Below are positions 35,318-42,092 of a stretch of 64,000 nt of DNA, one piece after another. The stretch covers positions 62,001-126,000 of the forward strand of contig CAJYKV010000008.1 in assembly GCA_913774955.1 (NCBI GenBank). Direction: 5' to 3'. The position numbers and the translations under genes were made by a program. Positions within the stretch are counted from its first letter, which is position 1, and each line of letters opens with the position of its first letter. This DNA comes from an uncultured Acidovorax sp. (GTDB taxonomy: Bacteria > Pseudomonadota > Gammaproteobacteria > Burkholderiales > Burkholderiaceae_C). A model generated the notes under the pieces. That model was not told the DNA's origin. It did no database searches and saw only the letters and a list, made by a program, of their open reading frames with translations.

Positions 35318-36267
35318 GGATTCATCACTTTCTTATCCATGGAGTTGCCCCCGCCATCAGCACGCGCGCGGAAAAAACGCGGCGCCTCGGCCCACAAATG
35401 CCACGCGGCAGGTTGCTTTCTGAGCAGTTCGTCGAAATGTGCAAAGATTTTTTCGGTCAGATCCTGTGGATCCCTGGATTCGCCGAGCGGCGCAATGCGC
35501 AGCATCCTGTGCCCCGATTGCAAGTCGATGCCCATGTAGAAAACCGTGGTAGGCAGCGCTCTGTCCACCGCCATCTGCGGCAGTACAGCTGGCACGCTGA
35601 CAGGCTGGCCAAGAACGGTGGTAGTCCGCGTGATACTGACCTGGTCTTCCGGCACATCGATCACCACCACCACCTGCTCGTCGCGCCGCAGTGCCTGCCG
35701 CACGCCTTGCATGCCGCCTGGCACGAATACCACCGGACGGCCCAGCGCCATCTCCACCGAGCGCATGCGGGCACGCACATACCGTCCAAAAACCCAGCGC
35801 CCGATAAAATCACGCCCGCCAGGGGATGCCAGTACCATGTTGCCTCGCAACCCCGCAGCGGATGCATGGCAGAGCGCCCACATTCCCGCGCCCCAGTGGA
35901 AAGTCAGCAGCAGTCCCGCCTTTCCAATCCCTTCCCACGCGCCCTCCGCCTTCACATGGCGGCGCATCCAGGCCTGCGAGCGCGTTCGGAACAGGTAGTG
36001 GTCCGCATGATCGAGCAAAGTCACCAGCCTGCGTTCCGCCAGCCATTCGTCAGCGGAGCAATTCACCCAGCCCCGTGACTCGGCCTGGAACAGCGCCGCT
36101 TCGCAGGCGTCCCGGTAGAGCCACCGCCAGCGGGCCATGTGGCGGTACAAGCGAAAGCACCATCCCCAGGGCATCACCGCAGCGAGTCCGGGCAGCAGCA
36201 CCACTTCCAGTGCATCACGGCTTTCCCTTTTCCAACGCGACCATGCGCGCCTCCAGACTGAGGTCAC
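35314..36267 (-). CDS. LpxL/HtrB-like acyltransferase family protein with variant motif
   Basis: A protein of about 317 residues with an N-terminal hydrophobic segment and the lysophospholipid/lipid A acyltransferase fold. The usual HX4(D/E) catalytic motif reads HWGAGM (His124, with Met129 in place of the acid). Downstream it has VFVPGGMQGVRQALRRDEQ, matching the acceptor-side block. The likely start is GTG 36267, five bases after the wzt stop, because no suitable ATG precedes the conserved region. It may acylate a glycan lipid, or be a non-catalytic relative. Confidence 0.72.
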   Translation of the reverse strand: MTSVWRRAWSRWKRESRDALEVVLLPGLAAVMPWGWCFRLYRHMARWRWLYRDACEAALFQAESRGWVNCSADEWLAERRLVTLLDHADHYLFRTRSQAWMRRHVKAEGAWEGIGKAGLLLTFHWGAGMWALCHASAAGLRGNMVLASPGGRDFIGRWVFGRYVRARMRSVEMALGRPVVFVPGGMQGVRQALRRDEQVVVVIDVPEDQVSITRTTTVLGQPVSVPAVLPQMAVDRALPTTVFYMGIDLQSGHRMLRIAPLGESRDPQDLTEKIFAHFDELLRKQPAAWHLWAEAPRFFRARADGGGNSMDKKVMNP

Positions 36268-36271
36268 CGCT

Positions 36272-37621
36272 TCATTCCCAGCGGTGCGGCAGGCGCACAA
36301 GGCCTGGCATGGGCTTCGGGAACGAGAAGTGGAACTGCAGGAACTGGAACCATTCGTCATACACCGCGAGTCCCGTCTCGTCGAACAGGTAGACGCTGAT
36401 GACGTAATCACCCGTATGGAGCGGTAATTCCGGGAAGGTCAGTACCGACCGCCAGCAGCCATCTTCGAGGCGGACCGGCACCGCTCCTTCTTCGTGGGTC
36501 CCCAATGACGTGATACCCACTCCCCGCGATTGCTCGATCATGAAACCGATGTTCGGACGCTCATCTCCGCGCCCGCGCACCACGATGGAAACCACCAGAT
36601 CCTTGCTCTGCAAAGTGCCGGGCCGCTCTCCGCAGGGTTCGGTGAGGTTGTCGACATCCACCGAGACGATACAGGCGTCGCCCGCATTCACCGCCATGGC
36701 ATGCTTGGCATCAGATGCCTCCGCGCCAGCGATGTCGCGCTCGATCGCCTCGATCTGAGACGAACCGCCTTCCATCTGCTGCGGCTGGTCCTCCCCCCGG
36801 GAGACACCATCGCGCAGGCGGGTGTAGAACTCATAGGCCGCGAGCACCGGCTCGGTAGGGCCAAACTGCTCCATGCGCCCGCCCTTGAGCCACATGGCCG
36901 CATCGCACAGATGCCGGATGTGATAGGGACTGTGCGAGCAGAACAGGATGGTGCACCCGCTGCTCCGGAACGCCATGATGCGCTCGATGCACTTCTTCTG
37001 GAAATGCTGGTCGCCCACGGCCAGCGCCTCGTCGATGATCAGCACGTCGGGCTGCACGGCCGTCACCAGCGCGAACGCGAGCCGCACGGCCATGCCGGAC
37101 GAATAGGTCTTCACCGGCCGGTCGAGCGCCTCGCCCAGCTCGCAGAAAGCGATGATCTCCGGCTCCAGCCGCGCCATCTCCTCGTGGGTGATGCCGATCA
37201 GGCTGCCGCCGAAATACAGGTTGTCGCGCCCGCTGAAATCCGGGTGGAAGCCCGCACCCAGCTCCAGGATGGCCGTGACCCGCCCCACGCGCTGGATGGT
37301 CCCTGTCGACGGCTGCAGCGTGCCCGCCAGCAGCTTGAGCAGCGAACTCTTGCCCGCGCCGTTGTCACCAATCACGCCGATGCACTGGCCGCGCTGCAGC
37401 TCGAACGAGACATCGCGCAGCGCCCAGTGGCTGCGGTGCGTGGCGCGCCCCGTGATCAGCGCCCGCAGGCGCGACCGCGGTGATGGATACAGCCGGTACT
37501 CCTTGCTGACCCCGGCCACTTTCAGCACGGTTTCCACCGCCTCCCGCGAATCGTTGCCAGCCGGCATACCCGCTCCTGTCTTCGAGGACAGGGAACCCGT
37601 CGGTACTGCGTCGGTGCTCAT
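36272..37621 (-). CDS. wzt: Polysaccharide ABC exporter ATPase Wzt
   Basis: A 449-residue ATPase. The N-terminal nucleotide-binding domain has Walker A GDNGAGKS at 85-92. A TYSSGMAVRLAFA signature and LIIDEALAVGD Walker B follow. A C-terminal beta-sandwich domain from about residue 290 is the type that recognises the capped end of O-antigen in Wzt proteins. It energises export through Wzm. It overlaps the wzm stop by four bases. The presence of the C-terminal domain predicts recognition of a specifically modified glycan end. Confidence 0.9.
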   Translation of the reverse strand: MSTDAVPTGSLSSKTGAGMPAGNDSREAVETVLKVAGVSKEYRLYPSPRSRLRALITGRATHRSHWALRDVSFELQRGQCIGVIGDNGAGKSSLLKLLAGTLQPSTGTIQRVGRVTAILELGAGFHPDFSGRDNLYFGGSLIGITHEEMARLEPEIIAFCELGEALDRPVKTYSSGMAVRLAFALVTAVQPDVLIIDEALAVGDQHFQKKCIERIMAFRSSGCTILFCSHSPYHIRHLCDAAMWLKGGRMEQFGPTEPVLAAYEFYTRLRDGVSRGEDQPQQMEGGSSQIEAIERDIAGAEASDAKHAMAVNAGDACIVSVDVDNLTEPCGERPGTLQSKDLVVSIVVRGRGDERPNIGFMIEQSRGVGITSLGTHEEGAVPVRLEDGCWRSVLTFPELPLHTGDYVISVYLFDETGLAVYDEWFQFLQFHFSFPKPMPGLVRLPHRWE

Positions 37622-38418
37622 AGCCAGTCCACCAGTTGGTCACGGCTGCGCGCCACGAGAACGTTCAGCGCCAGGGCCACGGCGCCCATCCAGGCCGCGA
37701 TCGCGATCCAGGCCGCCACCGGCGGCCAGATGCCCTGCAGCAGCACATCCTGGTAGCCGATCACGAAAGCGGTCATGGGATTGAGCCACAGCACCCAGCG
37801 CCAGCCCTCGGGGAACATCGACAACGGGAACAGGATCGGAGTGAGGTAGATGCCGACCGAGAGCAGGAAGCCGACGATCTGCACCGTGTCGCGCAACGCC
37901 GCGGCCAGAATCGCCAGCAGATAGCCCAGCAGCACGCTGAGCAGCACCTGCGCCGCCAGCAGCGGCAGCAGGCTCAGCACGGGCAACCGGAAGCCGTGCA
38001 GAGGCGTGTAGAGCAGCGCCACCAGCACGATGAGCGGCCCGTAGATCACGGAGCTCGCCAGCACGGCGCGCGTCGTGAACAGCACCGGCGGCAGCGGATT
38101 CTTCTGCAGCATGGCGCCGGCCTCGATGAGGCTGTTCATCCCGCGGGACACCGCATCGCAGAACGCCATCCACGGCAGCGCCCCGACGACGAGGAAGGTG
38201 CCCACCGCATGGGTGGGCGCACCGTTGCCGAGCCGCATCGAGAACACGACATCGAACACCAGGTAATAGGCCGCCACCGTCAGGAGCGGCTGCAGGTAGG
38301 GCCAGAGAATCCCGACGGCCGTACCGGCGTGGCGGGCCGCCACCTCGCGCAGGGTCAGCACCCATACCAGGGAGCGGGCGCTCCACACGGCGCGCCACTC
38401 GTTCTGCAAAGTCTGCAT
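37618..38418 (-). CDS. wzm: Polysaccharide ABC exporter permease Wzm
   Basis: A 266-residue ABC-2 type permease with about six hydrophobic helices. It has the conserved LREVAARHAGTAVGILWPYLQPLL opening and the LNPMTAFVIGYQDVLLQG segment of Wzm/KpsM proteins. It forms the membrane channel for a lipid-linked polysaccharide and works with Wzt. The start is uncertain between ATG 38418 and ATG 38436; neither has a clear ribosome site. Confidence 0.88.
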   Translation of the reverse strand: MQTLQNEWRAVWSARSLVWVLTLREVAARHAGTAVGILWPYLQPLLTVAAYYLVFDVVFSMRLGNGAPTHAVGTFLVVGALPWMAFCDAVSRGMNSLIEAGAMLQKNPLPPVLFTTRAVLASSVIYGPLIVLVALLYTPLHGFRLPVLSLLPLLAAQVLLSVLLGYLLAILAAALRDTVQIVGFLLSVGIYLTPILFPLSMFPEGWRWVLWLNPMTAFVIGYQDVLLQGIWPPVAAWIAIAAWMGAVALALNVLVARSRDQLVDWL

Positions 38419-38518
38419 GAAGGAAAGAGAAACCATCAGGGGCGGGCACGCCCGCCATTCGGGAGCGCGAGAGCGGCGAACCATCCCTCGCGCCTGCAAG
38501 CAACGCAGGGCTTACGCC

Positions 38519-39418
38519 TCAAGGCGCAATCTTGACCGCCTTGGGCATGTAGCTGGCGGCAAAAGCGTCGATGGCGTCCTTGTTGATCTGTGCTTCCTTC
38601 TGGAGCGCCTGCGCATCGTTGACCCGGGCCTCCTGCTGCGCATTGGCGCGCACTTCCTGGATCAGCTCGTTGCGCACTTCGTCGAAGCTGCGCGTACGCG
38701 CTGGCTGGCGGGCTTCCAATTGCAGGATGTGGTAGCCGAACTTGCTCTCCACGATGCCGCTGCGCTCGCCCGGCTTGGTCAATGCGAAGGCCGCCTTGTC
38801 GAATTCTGGCACCATCTTGCCCGCTTCGAAGGAGCCGAGGTCGCCACCCTTTGCAGCGCTGCCCTTGTCATCGGAACGTTCCTTGGCCAGTTGCGCAAAG
38901 TCCGCGCCACCCTTGAGTTCCTGTTCGATCTTCTCGATCTTGGCACGGGCCTCGGCATCGGAGCCCGCAATCAGGATGTGCCGCACCTGAACTTGCTCAG
39001 GCATCTTGAAGCGCTCCGGCTTGGCCTTGTAAATATTGCGGGCGAGTCCTTCGGCCTTGAAATCCGACAAGGTGTGGTCTTTGTCGATCTTCGCCAGATA
39101 GGCATCCGACAGGACCTTGTCACGCGCCACGCGTAATGCAGCCACGACTTCAGGGTCCTTCTCGAGTCCGGCTACCTCGGCGCGCTGCGCCATGGCCCGG
39201 CGCGCATACAGGTTGGAAGCGATCTGCATCACCGTTTGCGGGCGGGACAGCACAGATTCACGCATCTCCGGCGGCATGCGCAGCGAATCGGCACGCATGT
39301 CACTGGCGTCGATGGCGATCTTCGGGCCCTGGATCAGGATGGGCTCCTGTGCATGGGCGGAAACGAGCAGTGCGGACAACAGGGCACCGGCGCAAAGACG
39401 GGCAGAGGTACGTTTCAT
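38519..39418 (-). CDS. Parvulin-type periplasmic peptidyl-prolyl isomerase
   Basis: A 299-residue protein with a signal peptide ending near VSAHAQ, an N-terminal SurA-like helical region, and a parvulin (PpiC) domain from about residue 145 (VRHILIAGSDAEARAKIEKI through FGYHILQLE). It probably assists folding of exported proteins in the periplasm. It lies 100 bp before wzm and directly after the surface-protein gene and its terminator. Only about 27 bp separate that terminator from its start. Confidence 0.88.
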   Translation of the reverse strand: MKRTSARLCAGALLSALLVSAHAQEPILIQGPKIAIDASDMRADSLRMPPEMRESVLSRPQTVMQIASNLYARRAMAQRAEVAGLEKDPEVVAALRVARDKVLSDAYLAKIDKDHTLSDFKAEGLARNIYKAKPERFKMPEQVQVRHILIAGSDAEARAKIEKIEQELKGGADFAQLAKERSDDKGSAAKGGDLGSFEAGKMVPEFDKAAFALTKPGERSGIVESKFGYHILQLEARQPARTRSFDEVRNELIQEVRANAQQEARVNDAQALQKEAQINKDAIDAFAASYMPKAVKIAP

Positions 39419-39444
39419 GTGTGAGTCAACCATGGATGAGAAAT

Positions 39445-39475
39445 AAAAAAAGGCGGGGAGACCCCCGCCTTTTTT
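39445..39475. terminator. Strong terminator after the surface-protein gene
   Basis: A GGCGGGG/CCCCGCC stem (39452-39458 with 39463-39469) is flanked by A7 and T6 tracts, so it can work in both directions. On the minus strand it lies about 43 bases after the surface-protein stop codon. Confidence 0.9.
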
Positions 39476-39517
39476 GGTTCACATTGCTGTGAAAAGTGCC
39501 GCAGCAGTAACGATGAA

Positions 39518-41152
39518 TTACTGAGCAACGAAGCGCGTGAAGCGGTGGGGCCACGTGATACCGTAGGTACCGGACGTGCCAGCCGTAGCAGCGGAGTTCG
39601 ACAGCTTGATGAACGACGAACCCAGGATCGGCAGACCACGGTTGCTGTTCGACACGTCGACACGGCTCCAGCCGTTCTGGAACGAGCCAGCCGTCAGGTT
39701 CTGACGAGCCACCGAAGCGCCCAGCACGGAGTTGCCTGCGTCGGCGAAGCTCAGAACGCTGGTTTCGCCGCAGAAGGTGGTTTGCGTCAGCTGGTTCGGC
39801 GAGAACACGGCGCCGGTCGACACGGAACCTTCTTCACGATCGTAGAACGCTTGGCCCGTTGCCGTCACGCAGATGGCGCCGCCCGTGGTAGGCACCGTGG
39901 TGTTGCTGGGGTTGAAGCGCTCGTTGGCCACAGAACCGTTGGCGTCCAGATCAGAGAACAGACGGAAGTTCAGGCGGTCCACGGGGCTGCTGTTGGCGGC
40001 CACGTAGTTGGCAGCCACGTTGTAGCGGCGGGTGGGCATCGAGAACACCCAGTCGGTCTTGGCCGAGATGGCCGAGTCGTTGGCGTACTGGTTGGCGATG
40101 CTGGTCACCGACAGCGCGTCCGTCAGCAGGCGGGCTTGCGTCAGGGGAGCCGTATCGACCGTAGCAGCCGTGACGTACGGGGTGGACATGTCGGGCAGGT
40201 CATAGTTCGCAGCAGCGATGATCGGCAGCGTCACGCCAGCCGTGTCGGTCGGAGCCGCGTTGCCAGCGTTGCGCACGAACGTCGTACGGAACAGCGGGTC
40301 GGCCGTGAACAGGTCAGGCGTGGGAGCAGCCGTGGCCAGTTGCGGGAAGTGCACGAAGTTACCGACAGCGCTGGCGCCGTTGGCTTCAGCACGGACGGCC
40401 GTTGCGCCACCCGAGAACGTCGTGGTTTGCGCCACGTTGATGATGTACCAGTCACCCACCAGGCCCGTGGAGGGCGTGTCGAAACCAGCATTGGCGACGT
40501 CCGTAGGCGTCGTCAGGTTGACCGACGTTGCGTCCAGGGTAGCTTGCGTGCAAGGTGCGACGCCGTTCACGTGCTTGATGGCCGTGAACAGGGCGTTGGT
40601 GCCGCCGTTCGTCTTGGTCGGGGGGATGTCGGCCATGTTGAAGATTTCAACGTAGCCTTCACGCGTGTTGTTGGCCTTGTCTGCAGCGGCGATGCCGGGG
40701 TTCAGACGGGCGGTCACGAACTTCTCGGCCTGGCCCTTGGTCAGCTTGGGCAGCGTGCAGGTGTTGTCGGTCGTGGTCAGTTGTGCCACGCCGTCGGCGC
40801 CGGCCGTCACGGCAGCGGTCCAGACGTCGCCAGGCGACATGAACACTTGGAAGTCGAACACGTCGTCGGAGTTCAGAGCGCCGCGGAAACGCACCTTCAC
40901 GGCCTTGCCGCGCGAGGTGTCGGTGTTCACCACGTGCAGAACGGTCATGTTGCCGTTTTGCGCGTTGAAGTAAGGCACCAGCAGGGCGTGGCCCACACCG
41001 CCTTCGGCGAAGGACAGGCTCGTGGCGTTCGACACCGTCAGGTTGCCGGCGTTGCCAGCGGCAGCCCGAACCACATCCGCGGATGCAGCGCCGGCGAAGC
41101 CCAGGCCACCAATCATGGCAGCAATGCTCAGGGCCAGAACATTTTTCTTCAT
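39518..41152 (-). CDS. Secreted surface protein, probably abundant
   Basis: A 544-residue exported protein with a classic signal peptide (MKKNVLALSIAAMIGG to GAASA, cleavage at about 25) and a mature part rich in Thr, Ala, Asn and Val. It contains LLVPYFNAQNGNMTVLHVVN and FDFQVFMSPGDVW, as in proteins annotated only as cell-surface protein in related genera. Few cysteines are present. Strong extended -10 promoter, GGAG site, terminator and lower GC content suggest high expression. An S-layer-like or matrix role is inferred, not shown. Confidence 0.8.
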   Translation of the reverse strand: MKKNVLALSIAAMIGGLGFAGAASADVVRAAAGNAGNLTVSNATSLSFAEGGVGHALLVPYFNAQNGNMTVLHVVNTDTSRGKAVKVRFRGALNSDDVFDFQVFMSPGDVWTAAVTAGADGVAQLTTTDNTCTLPKLTKGQAEKFVTARLNPGIAAADKANNTREGYVEIFNMADIPPTKTNGGTNALFTAIKHVNGVAPCTQATLDATSVNLTTPTDVANAGFDTPSTGLVGDWYIINVAQTTTFSGGATAVRAEANGASAVGNFVHFPQLATAAPTPDLFTADPLFRTTFVRNAGNAAPTDTAGVTLPIIAAANYDLPDMSTPYVTAATVDTAPLTQARLLTDALSVTSIANQYANDSAISAKTDWVFSMPTRRYNVAANYVAANSSPVDRLNFRLFSDLDANGSVANERFNPSNTTVPTTGGAICVTATGQAFYDREEGSVSTGAVFSPNQLTQTTFCGETSVLSFADAGNSVLGASVARQNLTAGSFQNGWSRVDVSNSNRGLPILGSSFIKLSNSAATAGTSGTYGITWPHRFTRFVAQ

Positions 41153-41572
41153 ATCGAGAACTCCAGTTAAAAAGTTGGTAAGCGCAACTACCACGATTGA
41201 TTACGCCGAAGAATAGTAGCACAGCGCATTCAAGGCCTGTACTGCGGAACCTCTGCCAATCCTTCGCCTGTTGATGAAATGCAACAGTGCCTGGACGGCA
41301 CGCCGTGTACGGCCTAACCCGGGCACGGATCGGCGAGCCCGACCATTCCTTGGGTAGGGCTTGCGGACGCGGAAGAGCCTGCGCTGCGCCGCATGCACGC
41401 AACGGGTCTGCACTCTCCAACCTCTACAAACCTTGGGGCTGAACCATACCAAAAGAACCGTTCATTCCCAAGCAAAAAAACCTAAATTCGCACACATTCG
41501 GCGGTACGCGACCATAGACGTCGACTCCAGCCGGGGAAAGATGCCGCCACACGATGCTTGCCGCCCTGCAAA
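41153..41572 (-). other. Non-coding promoter region of the surface-protein gene
   Basis: This gap of about 420 bp has no credible gene. It is noticeably less GC-rich than its surroundings and contains A-tracts (for instance at 41474-41481) that could bend DNA or act as upstream activating sequence. The promoter proper lies at its gene-proximal end. Confidence 0.6.
41213..41221 (-). promoter_or_regulatory. Extended -10 promoter of the surface-protein gene
   Basis: On the minus strand TGCTACTAT gives an extended -10 element with hexamer TACTAT (41213-41218). The -35 region is weak, as is common with extended -10 promoters. The predicted leader is about 55 bases. Confidence 0.55.
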
Positions 41573-41602
41573 AACGCCCGGTGCTCATCGCGACCGGGCG
41601 TT
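41573..41602 (-). terminator. Terminator of the type II secretion operon
   Basis: A perfect 10-bp stem (AACGCCCGGT 41573-41582 with its complement at 41593-41602, 10-base loop) is followed on the minus strand by a T-run. It lies about 45 bases past the lipoprotein gene at the end of the gsp operon. Confidence 0.85.
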
Positions 41603-41647
41603 GGGAAATAACACGGCAGTGGACGCCCCTTGCGGTGGCCCCGGCGC

Positions 41648-42067
41648 TCAGAGATCCTGGAACCTCCACCACTGTCCGTCTTCCAGCACCCAGGTTTCAT
41701 CCAGGTAGGTGTCGATGCTGTCGATCTTGACGCCGATGATCATCGGCTTGGCCGTCAGCTTGACCTTGGCCACGCACTTTTCCGCCTCGCACGCCACGTT
41801 GGCCACTTCTGCGCTTGTCACGGAAGCCCCGTTCCCGAACTGCCGGGCGAACTGCTCCGGTGTGAAGGCTTTTCTATAAGAAGGGGGCGTCAGCGCGTAG
41901 CTCTTGTCGGATTGACCTGCGATGCGGGCTTTCCAGTACGCTTCGGACCGCTCCTTCACTTCCCGCTCGGGCGTGGAAGGTCCCATTGACGCACAACCGG
42001 CGAGGGTCAGTACGCCAGCCGCCACGGCTGCCGAGAGTGCTTTCGAGGAAAGGGTTTTGAGATTCAT
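41648..42067 (-). CDS. Small lipoprotein at the end of the gsp operon
   Basis: A 139-residue lipoprotein. Its signal peptide ends in the lipobox LAGC (cysteine at about residue 24). The mature part is a compact alpha/beta domain with a cysteine pair (ACEAEKCVAK) and a C-terminal DGQWWRFQDL. The family is not recognised. It is 26 bp after gspD and shares the terminator, so it is a candidate accessory, for example an assembly lipoprotein for the secretin. That role is inferred from position only. Confidence 0.75.
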   Translation of the reverse strand: MNLKTLSSKALSAAVAAGVLTLAGCASMGPSTPEREVKERSEAYWKARIAGQSDKSYALTPPSYRKAFTPEQFARQFGNGASVTSAEVANVACEAEKCVAKVKLTAKPMIIGVKIDSIDTYLDETWVLEDGQWWRFQDL

Positions 42068-42092
42068 AGAAGGCGAATGATAAATAGGTAGG

